The position numbers were made by a program, and so were the translations under genes. Positions 6,129 to 13,763 of a stretch of 16,075 nt of DNA are shown here, in pieces (within the stretch, counting starts at the first letter, position 1; every line of letters begins with the position of its first letter). The notes beneath the pieces are model-generated. The model was not told the DNA's origin, did no database searches, and worked only from the letters and a program-made list of their open reading frames with translations. Origin of the DNA: DAOUEG01 sp964589285 (lineage in GTDB: Bacteria; Chloroflexota; Dehalococcoidia; Dehalococcoidales; RBG-16-60-22); contig CAZPSP010000050.1 of assembly GCA_964589285.1 (NCBI GenBank), positions 1 through 16,075 of the forward strand, given 5' to 3'.

Positions 6129-6276
6129 AATTTATATACTAGCGCACGATGCAAGTACCAAGGTGCACGTCGGTAATACCAAAGTTGGCCGAGTCATAAT
6201 TGGCAACCGTGTTTTTGTTGGTACGGGAGCTATAACTCCTCGTCGACGCGTACGCCCTGGGAACGATAGGATGTAG
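6124..6276 (+). pseudogene. Hexapeptide-repeat acyltransferase fragment
   Basis: The frame gives AHDASTKVHVGNTKVGRVII followed by GNRVFVGTGAI, which matches the left-handed beta-helix of maltose/serine-type O-acetyltransferases (HDAST...TKIGxVxIGxxVFIGxGxI). After GTGAI the reading becomes Arg-rich and ends at TAG 6274-6276; a scrambled match to PGxxIGND follows, so the C-terminal coils are degraded. There is no start and no N-terminal region. Bases 6277-6360 hold no recognisable gene. Confidence 0.55.
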
Positions 6277-6365
6277 CCGTCAAAGCTATTGGGAGTAGCC
6301 CCGCCCAGGCGGTACGCCCGGCGGTAGATTGTGCCCATTCCAGCCTCCTCGCACTCGTATAATCC

Positions 6366-6394
6366 TTGCTAATACCATGCTAGGATGCTAGAAT
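6366..6394 (+). promoter_or_regulatory. Likely promoter of the tRNA-Thr gene
   Basis: TTGCTA (6366-6371), a 17-nt spacer and TAGAAT (6389-6394) predict a start near 6401, about 100 nt before the tRNA. The leader holds an inverted repeat, CCGCTGA (6408-6414) with TCAGCGG (6436-6442), that could be a processing or attenuator hairpin. Confidence 0.5.
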
Positions 6395-6501
6395 TGAGAA
6401 GGCAAAGCCGCTGACGGCCGGTTACGGAGACTACATCAGCGGTCCAAAACTATCAGCACAGTCCTGTAAAGATGAAAAAGGGGTCGATTTAGGCTCAACA
6501 T

Positions 6502-6573
6502 GCCAGCGTAGCTCAGGGGTAGAGCAGCGGTTTCGTAAACCGCCGGTCGGGGGTTCGAATCCCTTCGCTGGCT
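6502..6573 (+). tRNA. tRNA-Thr (CGT anticodon)
   Basis: A complete cloverleaf: acceptor stem GCCAGCG/CGCTGGC with T as discriminator base, D arm GCTC-AGGGGTA-GAGC, anticodon stem GCGGT/ACCGC with loop TTCGTAA (anticodon CGT at 6534-6536), and T arm with the TTCGAAT loop and two wobble pairs. The 3' CCA is not encoded. tRNA genes are common integration sites, and decayed gene fragments lie directly upstream. Confidence 0.95.
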
Positions 6574-6810
6574 CCGCTCAATCATTCTTTTCCGGTTCAC
6601 TGGAAGATCAGTATTCTCCGCTCCGCATATGAAACATGGAGCATGAGTGAGTTCCGGTAAGCTTATCGACCGCCAAAAATCACAGCCGTAGGAATAAAGT
6701 GGCACGCCCACAGCTTCACCTGAACTTGTGCCGGCGGCGGGAAATTCCTTATAATTTAACTGGTTGCACCGTTTAACATTCCAGGCTAATTCATTTTTTG
6801 GGGGGTCGCT
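6574..6810 (+). promoter_or_regulatory. Intergenic region with lipoprotein promoter
   Basis: The interval has no convincing gene. TTGTGC (6726-6731), an 18-nt spacer and a perfect TATAAT (6750-6755) form a likely promoter for the lipoprotein gene, with a start near 6762. A GCTCC...GGAGC hairpin between the tRNA and this promoter lacks a T run. Confidence 0.5.
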
Positions 6811-9150
6811 TTGTTCCGTTTTTTCTGTAAATCAGCTCTTTATGCCCTGGTGGGCATCGTAGTTCTCTCGTTACTGCTGACCGGCTGCGGCGGCTCGGAT
6901 GCGCCTTCCATCACCCCGGCGGAGCCACGAGGCAATACCGGCTCCATCGAGACCGGCAAAAAGACCGAGGCCGCCAAAGAAAAGATATCCCCGGATGGCG
7001 GCACCATCACCGTCGATGATGAAAAAAGCCCCATCAACGGCCTGGAACTGGATGTCCCGGCCGGCGCCTATCCGGAGGACCTGGAATTCAAGATTTCTTC
7101 GGCGCCCGTGGAAGAACATACCTTTGGGGATGACTTCAACCCCGTCACGCCGCTTATCTCCGTGGAGAACGGCGGAGGGTTCTCGGAAGAGATGATGCGC
7201 GTCACCATCCCGGTCGAGGTCCCGGACGACCACTTTGCCATGGGTTTCATTTACGATGATGAAACGCAGACGCTGGAGGGTATGCCCCTTATCGCCCGCG
7301 ATGCCGCCTCCATCACTGTCGGCACGCACCACTTCACGGACATGCTCATCAGTATGATCCCGTATGCCAAACTGAAGAAAGATATCGATACCGGCTTCCG
7401 TCCCGGCATCGATGACTGGCAGTTCGTCAACTATGGTTCTTACCTGGAAGCCGGCGGCCATTGCGCCGGCCAGTGCCTGACTGCCCTCTGGTACTACGTT
7501 AACCAACCGGACGGTGCTGACCTCACTCTTTATGGCCGTTATGATAATAACGGCGACGACCCCGCCACGCCGGACTTCTGGAACGATGATTCCTACGGCT
7601 ACCGTTTCGCCTCGGTCATACAGCACGACATTAACTGGGATTCCTTTGCCAACGGCTTCTGGGGGAACATCGCCGGGACGGACGACCAGACCAACTACTA
7701 CCTGTTCGCTTATTCCATGCAGATTACCGGAGAGCCGCAGGAAGTGGGCATCTTCAACAGTACCGGCGGGCATGACATGATCTGCTACCGCATCAAGGAC
7801 GGCAACCTCTATATCGCCGATCCTAACTACCCCGGCGATATCGACCGCCGCATCGAGTTCAAGGACGGCCGGTTCAAACCGTATAACTCCGGCGCCAACG
7901 CTGAAGAGATCGCCGCCGGGAACGGTGAAGAATACCCTGAGATCGGCTACTGCGCCAAGTCCACCACCATCAACTGGGCCACGCTCGGCCAGCGCTGGAA
8001 GGAATTCAAGGATGGCACCATCGGCGACGGTATCTTCCCTGATTATTCGCTGATCTACATCGATGAAAAAGGCGAAGAGAAAGCCCTCCCCGAGGAATTG
8101 TCCTGGTCGCAGAACTCCATCGGGATACGCGTTAAAGCGACAGCATTCACCAATGGATTTGTTGTTTACCGTGACGGCGTCTCGCTCCAGTTGAACAGTG
8201 ATAAGAAATTTCCGCTGCAAAACGGGGAAAACGTCCTTGGTATTTGGGTCCTGGGTAAGGTGGGCGACCGGTGGAAGTACGTCGATTTCAAGTACGTCAC
8301 CATCAACTTCAGCGGGCTGAGCATCAAGCCTGAAACCCAGACCGGAGATACCGGCAGTGAACTGACTTACGAGGCTGTCTGCGATAAGCCTCCCAAGAAC
8401 GCCAGGTATAACTGGTATGTAGATGGCAGGCTCATGCAGGAAGATGAAGGCTCGGTGTTCGATGTTTCCTTCGAGGAAGCCGGTGAATACATCATCTCCG
8501 TCGAGATGACTGATGAAAAGGGAGAGAACCCGCAAGAAGCTGAAGCTCTTGCCGTCATCGAGGGCGCCACACCGACAACAACGACCGTGGACCGGTTGGC
8601 CCTGCTCCAGGAATTCAAATCCGTGCGGGGCAACATCAGCGGTCTGTACCTGTATGATAAGGTGTATTCCAATTCATCGGAAAGCACGTCTTCCTATAAC
8701 ACGTTCGAGATTCCATACTACGGCTGGGAAAACTCGTACGAGCAACTGGAACTTGAATGGAACGGCACCAGATTTAGTTCCAGTCATTCAAACGATCTGG
8801 AAAGTCACTCCCTGACTGGTGAGGTAGCGCCGGATGGGAGTAAGATACTCCGCTTCGAGTACGCTTATACCTACAGTTTTTCGGACTCAGAAGGATGGGA
8901 AGTGGAAAGGGAAAACCGTATCACGCTAACTGATATACCCATCTCTGAGTCATCGCTGTATTCCGAGTTCCAGTTCTCCAAATCAGGCAGTGAGTTCAAG
9001 CCGTATCTTTCCGAGTTCTACTACTACGAACTGCGGGAAAAAGATGGTGAACTGCGTGAAGAGACGACGATCGAGTCACCGGACTGGACGGGGGAAGGCT
9101 GGCAAAAAGAACCTCATATTACGCTCATATTCAAGAAAAGCGCTTCCTGA
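6811..9150 (+). CDS. Large secreted lipoprotein with ZU5-like, cysteine peptidase-like and PKD-like domains, 779 aa
   Basis: A signal peptide ends in the lipobox LTGC, so Cys26 is the probable lipid anchor on the outer face of the membrane. After a charged linker, residues 60-175 (ISPDGGTITV...LDVPAGAYPE) resemble a ZU5-like beta domain. Residues 200-385 look papain-like or C39-like: HCAGQCLTALWYY (217-229) with candidate nucleophile Cys218, GGHDMICYRI (319-328) with His321, and ADPNYPGD (336-343) with Asp337. Residues 500-585 look like a PKD/Ig fold, with WYVDG and AGEYIISVEMTD. A Thr-rich hinge (588-592) leads to an unidentified C-terminal domain rich in Tyr, Ser and Glu. The start is TTG after GGGGGG; no better codon gives the signal peptide. 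The catalytic assignment is tentative and it may only bind peptide or glycan. Confidence 0.8.
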   Translation: MFRFFCKSALYALVGIVVLSLLLTGCGGSDAPSITPAEPRGNTGSIETGKKTEAAKEKISPDGGTITVDDEKSPINGLELDVPAGAYPEDLEFKISSAPVEEHTFGDDFNPVTPLISVENGGGFSEEMMRVTIPVEVPDDHFAMGFIYDDETQTLEGMPLIARDAASITVGTHHFTDMLISMIPYAKLKKDIDTGFRPGIDDWQFVNYGSYLEAGGHCAGQCLTALWYYVNQPDGADLTLYGRYDNNGDDPATPDFWNDDSYGYRFASVIQHDINWDSFANGFWGNIAGTDDQTNYYLFAYSMQITGEPQEVGIFNSTGGHDMICYRIKDGNLYIADPNYPGDIDRRIEFKDGRFKPYNSGANAEEIAAGNGEEYPEIGYCAKSTTINWATLGQRWKEFKDGTIGDGIFPDYSLIYIDEKGEEKALPEELSWSQNSIGIRVKATAFTNGFVVYRDGVSLQLNSDKKFPLQNGENVLGIWVLGKVGDRWKYVDFKYVTINFSGLSIKPETQTGDTGSELTYEAVCDKPPKNARYNWYVDGRLMQEDEGSVFDVSFEEAGEYIISVEMTDEKGENPQEAEALAVIEGATPTTTTVDRLALLQEFKSVRGNISGLYLYDKVYSNSSESTSSYNTFEIPYYGWENSYEQLELEWNGTRFSSSHSNDLESHSLTGEVAPDGSKILRFEYAYTYSFSDSEGWEVERENRITLTDIPISESSLYSEFQFSKSGSEFKPYLSEFYYYELREKDGELREETTIESPDWTGEGWQKEPHITLIFKKSAS

Positions 9151-9184
9151 TGGGGTACCGGATGGTTTCCGGAATATAGTGGGG

Positions 9185-9233
9185 AAAACAAACCCCCGGC
9201 ACGTCCGGATGGACGATTCCGGGGGTTTGTTTT
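9185..9233. terminator. Bidirectional terminator
   Basis: A perfect 15-bp stem pairs 9185-9199 with 9219-9233. It begins with AAAACAAA and ends with TTTGTTTT, so either strand gives a T-rich tail. It separates the convergent lipoprotein and cupin genes. The loop holds a second perfect hairpin, CGTCC-GGAT-GGACG (9202-9215). Confidence 0.93.
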
Positions 9234-9248
9234 TTGTGCGGGATATGG

Positions 9249-9659
9249 CTACACTTCGAAGCGCTCGTATTTGTCAGTCAGGTGTACTTCCAGGAACACC
9301 ACCGGTTTGCCGATGCGCTTGAAAATGAGCGGGCAGTGCGGCGTCTCCGGCGGAACGGTGACGATGGACGTGTTCGTGATGACCTGCTTTTCTCCATCGA
9401 TGTAGAATTCTATCTCGGCATCGAAATCATAGATGTCCCTGGAATCCGAACCGATGAACCCCATGATGATAGGGAACTTGTGGTAATGGGGCGTTGCCTC
9501 ATTGACATGCTCCCGGGTAACGATGGAATACAGCAGCTGACAGCTTGCTCCCAGTTCTTCCGGCTTCCCGAAGATGCCGTCGAAAATAATCGAGCCGTCA
9601 CGCTCGATCTGTCCCCTTGGATTTACCTTGACCAGGTGAGAATATTTTGATTCCGTCAT
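9249..9659 (-). CDS. Cupin-fold protein, 136 aa
   Basis: A small single-domain cupin. EATPHYHKFPII (54-65) supplies the His58-x-His60 pair, followed by strands with DAEIEFYIDGE (80-90) and VPPETPHCPLIF (102-113), where His108 takes the position of the third metal-binding His. I chose the ATG at 9659 because AAGGAG lies about 10 nt upstream; a frame from 9773 adds 38 residues without cupin character. A TATAAT on the minus strand at 9690-9695 is the probable -10, with a poor -35 at 9714-9719. The substrate cannot be told. Related cupins in anaerobes are mostly annotated only by fold. Confidence 0.75.
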   Translation of the reverse strand: MTESKYSHLVKVNPRGQIERDGSIIFDGIFGKPEELGASCQLLYSIVTREHVNEATPHYHKFPIIMGFIGSDSRDIYDFDAEIEFYIDGEKQVITNTSIVTVPPETPHCPLIFKRIGKPVVFLEVHLTDKYERFEV

Positions 9660-9819
9660 GGTACTGCTCCTTTTCGTATTGTTTCCCAAATTATAGTAGA
9701 TGCCGGGTTTTTCCGCGAATCGATAGCAGACAAAAATGAGTGCGGTTACGTATGTCGCCTTATCCGTTTTCATGGAAATCTGTTGGTGAATACAACAAAC
9801 TACCGATGGGAGGACAACA

Positions 9820-10218
9820 ATGGAACGCGGAGCGAGGTCACAACAGGGGATGCAGGAAGGCGATTGCTACGAATGCGAGATCTGCGGTTTTTCGGTCATC
9901 GTCGATGAAGTCTGTGATTGCGCGGAGGTCCATGAACTGATCTGCTGCAGCCAGCCCATGGCGCGTATCCCGATGGAATCTGAAACCGGTGAACAGGGAG
10001 CCGCGGCGTCCCGTCCCGCCAGGACCGCCAAGGTCAGCGCCGCCGGGCTGCAGATGTACCTCAAAGGGATGGGGTATCCGGCCAGCAAGCAGACCATCAT
10101 GGAACACGCCCGGTCCCGCGGCGCCGGTGAGCCCCTGATGAATATTCTGGAAAAATTCGAGGACAGGGAATATACCCGCGCCAACGAGGTGTCTAAAGAA
10201 TTTGGGAAGCTGAGATAG
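9820..10218 (+). CDS. Desulforedoxin-like zinc ribbon fused to DUF2795, 132 aa
   Basis: Two domains in one chain. Residues 14-49 hold CYECEICGFSVIV (16-28), DCAE and ELICCSQPM (39-47). This is a desulforedoxin-like knuckle with paired Cys at 19/22 and 42/43, which would hold iron or zinc; Cys16, Cys32 and Cys34 are extra. Residues 72-132 (SAAGLQMYLKGMGYPASKQT... YTRANEVSKEFGKLR) match the DUF2795 helical domain. A linker rich in Ala and Arg joins them. GGGAGG lies six bases before the ATG. DUF2795 proteins are usually stand-alone and of unknown role, so the fusion suggests a metal- or redox-sensing version. No neighbour gives a clear partner. Confidence 0.8.
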   Translation: MERGARSQQGMQEGDCYECEICGFSVIVDEVCDCAEVHELICCSQPMARIPMESETGEQGAAASRPARTAKVSAAGLQMYLKGMGYPASKQTIMEHARSRGAGEPLMNILEKFEDREYTRANEVSKEFGKLR

Positions 10219-10271
10219 CCGGTTTTAAGGTGAACGGTACCGGGACAAGATGGCGGAAACGGGGATACAGG

Positions 10272-10487
10272 TCAGGATTGTGTGTCTTCCGGGGCGTGAA
10301 CTTCCTCCGGGAAGTCCGGCACCTCTTCTTCCGGTCTCTCCGTCGGGTCTTCCCGGAAAAACGTCCAGATGAGGTATGCCATGATCAACAACAGCGCGGC
10401 GAGCAGTACGTAACCCCACCATGGCAGGCTGATGAACCATTGCCAGGTCCTGTCGGCGCCCGTTGTTATGAATTCACCTGCATCCAT
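10272..10487 (-). CDS. Small one-helix membrane protein, 71 aa
   Basis: No family recognised. The N-terminus (about 20 residues) is short and polar, one hydrophobic helix spans roughly 21-44 (PWWGYVLLAALLLIMAYLIW), and a very acidic, Pro-rich tail follows (EDPTERPEEEVPDFPEEV). By the positive-inside rule the topology is unclear because there is little positive charge near the helix. GGAGAAG precedes the ATG, and TATAAT lies on the minus strand at 10523-10528. Bases 10488-10638 hold no gene beyond this control region. Confidence 0.7.
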   Translation of the reverse strand: MDAGEFITTGADRTWQWFISLPWWGYVLLAALLLIMAYLIWTFFREDPTERPEEEVPDFPEEVHAPEDTQS

Positions 10488-10638
10488 GCTGTCTTCTCCG
10501 CCTGGCTGTCACACTTACGGACATTATACTACTCGATCAGGCTTTCGTCGAACACTCGAATATGTCATCGCGAAAGGCCTTTGGACCTTGCGGCGATCCT
10601 GTTGCTAGTTGCCAGGGAGGAGCCCCACGCCCGTTCCG

Positions 10639-10818
10639 CTAATAAATGAAATCGTCCGTTATATGGAAGGTGCGTTGTTCCCTGATGTTGCGGATGAACC
10701 AGCCGGGGTCGTCCTGCGGCGTTGCGGCATCGCAGCGGGCGGCCCGTTGCGCACAGGCGGAGGCGGCAATCATTTCACGGAGTTCATCTTTCGTCGGTAA
10801 TAGTTCCAGCGCTTTCAT
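10639..10818 (-). CDS. Small hypothetical protein, 59 aa
   Basis: Unrecognised. The ATG at 10818 follows a strong AGGAGG at 6 nt, which is the main reason to accept it over two overlapping plus-strand frames. Residues 1-30 look helical and contain Cys22 and Cys29. The rest is polar and ends in an aromatic-rich stretch. It lies 113 nt downstream of the PadR gene on the same strand and may be co-transcribed. A weak promoter of its own is possible (TTATTC at 10869-10874, TATATT at 10846-10851, minus strand). Confidence 0.55.
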   Translation of the reverse strand: MKALELLPTKDELREMIAASACAQRAARCDAATPQDDPGWFIRNIREQRTFHITDDFIY

Positions 10819-10931
10819 GAAACCCTCCTTGTTCAGGTCACCCTCAATATAAATAACGATTGTTAAGGGAATAAGAAAGGGGCTGAAAGCGAAAAATTGT
10901 AAGCGGAGGCTTGCCGGATGGAGGGGCGGCT

Positions 10932-11429
10932 TTATTCCTTGCCGATGATATCTTCGACTTCCCGGGAGGTCTTCAGGATGGTGTCCTTGATGGCGTTCCA
11001 TTTTTCCGGCGTCAGGCACTGGCCGCGCTGCCGGAGCATCCGGCCCATGCCGCGCAGGGTGCGGATGGTCTCGTGGAATTCCTCGCGGTTGGAGGCCCCC
11101 CACCAGTCCTTCATCTGGCACTCGATGCGCTCGATGTCCTCCCGGTTCTCTTCCAGGAACTTGAGGCCTTCTTCGGTGATGGTGTAGACTTTCTTGCTGT
11201 CCCGCTCGAAGACGTTCACATATCCCTGTTCATCCAGAAGCTGGAGCGTGGGATACACGCTACCCGCGCTGGGGGTGTAGAACCCGTGGAAAGAGTCTTC
11301 CAGGGCGCGCATGATCTCGTACCCGTGGCTGGAACGTTCCTTGAGCAGGTTGAGGATAACGTATTTCAAGTCCCCTTTTTCAAAGAGCCGGGACTGCTTT
11401 TCAAACTGGAACAGGTTCTTGTCGAACAT
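10932..11429 (-). CDS. PadR-family transcriptional regulator, 165 aa
   Basis: A winged-helix repressor. LKYVILNLLKERSSHGYEIM (residues 21-40) and FYTPSAGSVYPTLQLLDEQGYV (50-71) are the PadR signature, and DSKKVYTITEEG (77-88) forms the wing. The C-terminal helices (89-165) would make the dimer. The ATG at 11429 follows CGGAGG. It has its own promoter in the 59-bp gap after the GyrI-like gene, overlapped by a dyad, so it probably represses itself. PadR proteins often control drug or stress genes; the adjacent GyrI-like ligand-binding gene and the MFS pair beyond it are plausible targets, by context only. Confidence 0.9.
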   Translation of the reverse strand: MFDKNLFQFEKQSRLFEKGDLKYVILNLLKERSSHGYEIMRALEDSFHGFYTPSAGSVYPTLQLLDEQGYVNVFERDSKKVYTITEEGLKFLEENREDIERIECQMKDWWGASNREEFHETIRTLRGMGRMLRQRGQCLTPEKWNAIKDTILKTSREVEDIIGKE

Positions 11430-11454
11430 GAAACCGTGCCTCCGAGGCTACGAT

Positions 11455-11486
11455 ATAGCGTAACAGTATTCGTTTTTCATTGTCAA
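11455..11486 (-). promoter_or_regulatory. padR-type gene promoter and overlapping dyad
   Basis: On the minus strand, TTGACA (11481-11486) and TACGCT (11457-11462) are 18 nt apart. Bases 11455-11469 form the dyad ATAnnGT-A-ACnnTAT over the -10 box, a natural place for autorepression. Confidence 0.5.
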
Positions 11487-11488
11487 TC

Positions 11489-12028
11489 TCAGCTTGATTC
11501 CATGGCAGCTGCGGTTTCACGGACGCGGTACCGGATAATGGATTCGTTCACGCGCCGGTCCGGCTCGGAGAAGTACTCTTCCTCATAGATGCCGATGATG
11601 TCGTATCCCTGTTCCAGTATGAAATCGATGAGAACTTCTCTCGGCGTCTTGCCGTCTATCTCGGCCCCGTCATGGAGTATCTGGGCCACCATGCCGTATT
11701 CCCAGGTCTCCAGGCACACCTCATCAGCGCCCACCTGCTGCGGCAGGGAAGTGACGTCTTCCGGGAGAGGCATGCCGATGATGGTGGTCCAGTCAGATTG
11801 CGGGCGACGGTGGGCGTCCGGGAACCGGGCGCGAAAACCGCGTACGGCGATGGGCCGGGCTTTTCTCAACGAACGGTCGAACTTGAGCGCCATCAGAGAA
11901 TTATACAGTGTGGGAATTATCCGGGGCAGTGCTTCGCCGGGAAGTCCCGTGGCACGGACCACCGCCATTTTCTGAGGCGGCATCTCGGTAATGACCGGCA
12001 CATTCAGGGGCAGGTTGTGAGGTTTCAT
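11489..12028 (-). CDS. GyrI-like small-molecule binding protein, 179 aa
   Basis: The chain resembles GyrI-like/SOUL-type ligand-binding proteins: MPPQKMAVVRATGLPGE (residues 16-32) opens the fold, and YGMVAQILHDGAEIDGKTPREVLIDFILEQGYDIIGIYEEEYFSEPD, beginning near residue 110, is the second half with the acidic pocket residues. I place the start at ATG 12028, since GGAGGA lies just upstream; a GTG at 12040 would add four residues and lose the ribosome site. Promoter: TTGCAT (12086-12091) and TACAAA (12062-12067), minus strand, 18 nt apart. Such proteins bind amphipathic drugs or tetrapyrroles. The PadR gene follows after 59 nt. Confidence 0.82.
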   Translation of the reverse strand: MKPHNLPLNVPVITEMPPQKMAVVRATGLPGEALPRIIPTLYNSLMALKFDRSLRKARPIAVRGFRARFPDAHRRPQSDWTTIIGMPLPEDVTSLPQQVGADEVCLETWEYGMVAQILHDGAEIDGKTPREVLIDFILEQGYDIIGIYEEEYFSEPDRRVNESIIRYRVRETAAAMESS

Positions 12029-12143
12029 AGCTTCCTCCACAGCCTTCCGTTGATTGAGTTATTTGTAGCACAACCGCACCGGGACATGCAAACGCAGGCG
12101 CGCATACCCGGCATAATGGTTTACTTATATGATAGTTTATTAT

Positions 12144-12196
12144 TTGTATTTATTTGCCTCCCAGTATATAATGGGTGAACTTTCCGGCCCCGGAAA
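12144..12196 (+). promoter_or_regulatory. Promoter and leader palindrome of the first MFS gene
   Basis: TTGTAT (12144-12149), 17 nt and TATAAT (12167-12172) form the promoter. TTTCCGG (12181-12187) and CCGGAAA (12190-12196) form a perfect palindrome at the transcription start or leader. The second MFS gene has the same boxes and spacing. Confidence 0.7.
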
Positions 12197-12247
12197 TGGC
12201 AATTTTGATATTGGAAACCCAATAAACGAGTCAGGAATTATCTTTAT

Positions 12248-13522
12248 ATGAACATGAAGCAGAGTATCGAGGAGAGGGTAGCCAGGGAGTCTGGTTCCAC
12301 CAAAAAAAAGAGATCATTCCTCTGGAGCGGTTTGCCGTTCTTTATCATGGCCCACGCCTCTCACCACTTCCTGATGGCTCTGGAACAGGCCTTATTACCG
12401 TCTATTCGTAACTATTTCAACCTTAGTTCCAACCTGGCCACGTCTGTGATACCCATGGCTTACGCGCTGTCCAGCGCCACCGGGCAGATACCTGGCGGCT
12501 GGGGTGCAGACAAATTCGGTCCGAAATTATTGATTATGGTAGGGACTCTGGGCGTGGCCGCCGCCGGTATCCTCGTCGGGCTCTCTAACTCATATATCAT
12601 GTTCATTATCTGCCTCGTGTTCATGGGGTTGCTTTCCGGCGGTTATCATCCGGCGGCGACGCCGCTTATTTCCGCCTCGGTCGATCCGAACATCCGCGGA
12701 AGGGCTCTCGGCTTCCACCTGGTCGGCGGCAATTCCGCGTTTTTCGTTTCGCCGCTTATTGCCGCCGCTATTGTCGGCGCATTCGGCCCGGACGACGGGT
12801 GGCGTTATTCGTATCTCATCCTGGCTGTCCCGACCGTCGTATTCTCTCTGATATTCTTTACCTATCTCAGCAAGAAAGGCGGTAAAGCCCACCTTGAGGC
12901 CGCTAAACAAGCTGTTATCGAACAGAAACCTCCCCAGCCGGGATACAAGAGAAGGCTGATAGCCTTCCTGACGATGATGGTGATCGGCGGCGGGTTTACC
13001 ATGTCCGTTATCCCGTTGCTGACGATTTATATGCACGATGAATTAGGCGCTTCTGAAGCCGTTGCCGGAGGTCTTATGTCCATCGTGTTTTCCTCCGGCC
13101 TGTGGGCGGGACCGGTCGGTGGTCTTATCGGGGAGAAGATCGGGAGCGTCAAGCTTATCATCATAACCGGCCTCCTTTCAGGTATCATTATTTTCGGATT
13201 CAATCATGTATCTCTCGGCTGGAGCCTGTATTTGCTGCTTTTCGTGCAGGGTCTCAATAACGCCCTGAGAATGCCGGTAACGGAAATGTTCATCATGAGC
13301 CAGGCGCCGGCCAAACACCGTTCCAAAGTGTTCGGCATTTACTATTCCACCATGCAGTATACCGGGGCTATTTTCGTGCTGCCCGGCGGTTATCTTATCG
13401 ATACATTCGGCTGGCAAACGATGTTCAACGTAGCTGCCATCGGTATCACGGCGGTAGCCGTTATTACCGCGTTCTTCATCTTCGATGCCAAAGATAACTA
13501 TATCGCCCCGTCCGAGGCATAA
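12248..13522 (+). CDS. MFS transporter, first of a tandem pair, 424 aa
   Basis: An inner-membrane major facilitator with about 12 hydrophobic segments and a central basic loop (near 205-235, KKGGKAH...GYKRRL). GGWGADKFGPK (residues 83-93) is the loop 2-3 signature in the GxxxDxxGxx form, and GGLIGEKIGSVK repeats it in the second half. GGYHPAATPLIS recalls the fosmidomycin-resistance/sugar-phosphate branch, although the substrate is unknown. The ATG at 12248 has no strong ribosome site (AGGAATTATCTTT upstream). A strong terminator follows. The next gene is a close paralogue along its whole length. Confidence 0.88.
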   Translation: MNMKQSIEERVARESGSTKKKRSFLWSGLPFFIMAHASHHFLMALEQALLPSIRNYFNLSSNLATSVIPMAYALSSATGQIPGGWGADKFGPKLLIMVGTLGVAAAGILVGLSNSYIMFIICLVFMGLLSGGYHPAATPLISASVDPNIRGRALGFHLVGGNSAFFVSPLIAAAIVGAFGPDDGWRYSYLILAVPTVVFSLIFFTYLSKKGGKAHLEAAKQAVIEQKPPQPGYKRRLIAFLTMMVIGGGFTMSVIPLLTIYMHDELGASEAVAGGLMSIVFSSGLWAGPVGGLIGEKIGSVKLIIITGLLSGIIIFGFNHVSLGWSLYLLLFVQGLNNALRMPVTEMFIMSQAPAKHRSKVFGIYYSTMQYTGAIFVLPGGYLIDTFGWQTMFNVAAIGITAVAVITAFFIFDAKDNYIAPSEA

Positions 13523-13541
13523 CCCTTCTCCTGATGACCGT

Positions 13542-13572
13542 GAGGCCGGCTGTACCAGCCGGCCTCTTTTTT
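13542..13572 (+). terminator. Intrinsic terminator after the first MFS gene
   Basis: GAGGCCGGCT (13542-13551) pairs perfectly with AGCCGGCCTC (13557-13566) around a five-base loop, followed by six T. The two MFS genes are therefore separate transcription units. Confidence 0.95.
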
Positions 13573-13665
13573 CATCTGAACGGGGTTCCAGCCTGTACTT
13601 TACAGCGTGCCGCTGTCAGAGTATTTTTGTTGCCTGAATGGTTTAGGAAAGCAATAGTTTAGTAT

Positions 13666-13736
13666 TTGTATTTTTTCAAACGCCGGTATATAATTAGTGC
13701 GCTTCCGGCTGTACATAACCCGGGCCGATGCCGGAA
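13666..13736 (+). promoter_or_regulatory. Promoter and leader inverted repeat of the second MFS gene
   Basis: TTGTAT (13666-13671), 17 nt and TATAAT (13689-13694) repeat the first MFS promoter exactly, within a longer similar stretch (AGTTTAGTATTTGTATTT). TTCCGGC (13703-13709) pairs with GCCGGAA (13730-13736), a spread-out version of the palindrome before the first gene. Confidence 0.7.
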
Positions 13737-13763
13737 ATTCCACATTATGTTGCAGAGAGTAGC

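Noticed and set aside
6436..6711. Minus-strand 91-aa open frame containing SNPRPAVYETAALPLSYAG
   Set aside because: This is the well-known spurious translation of the antisense strand of a tRNA gene; it overlaps tRNA-Thr.
6871..8535. Minus-strand 554-aa open frame opposite the lipoprotein gene
   Set aside because: It is a shadow of the coding strand: no ribosome site, no recognisable domain, and the plus-strand frame has a lipobox and clear domains.
10911..11588. Plus-strand 225-aa open frame over the PadR gene
   Set aside because: It runs antisense across two genes with clear family signatures and has no ribosome site.
13728..13763. Earlier ATG for the second MFS gene
   Set aside because: It lies inside the leader inverted repeat, and the N-terminus from 13764 matches that of the paralogue.
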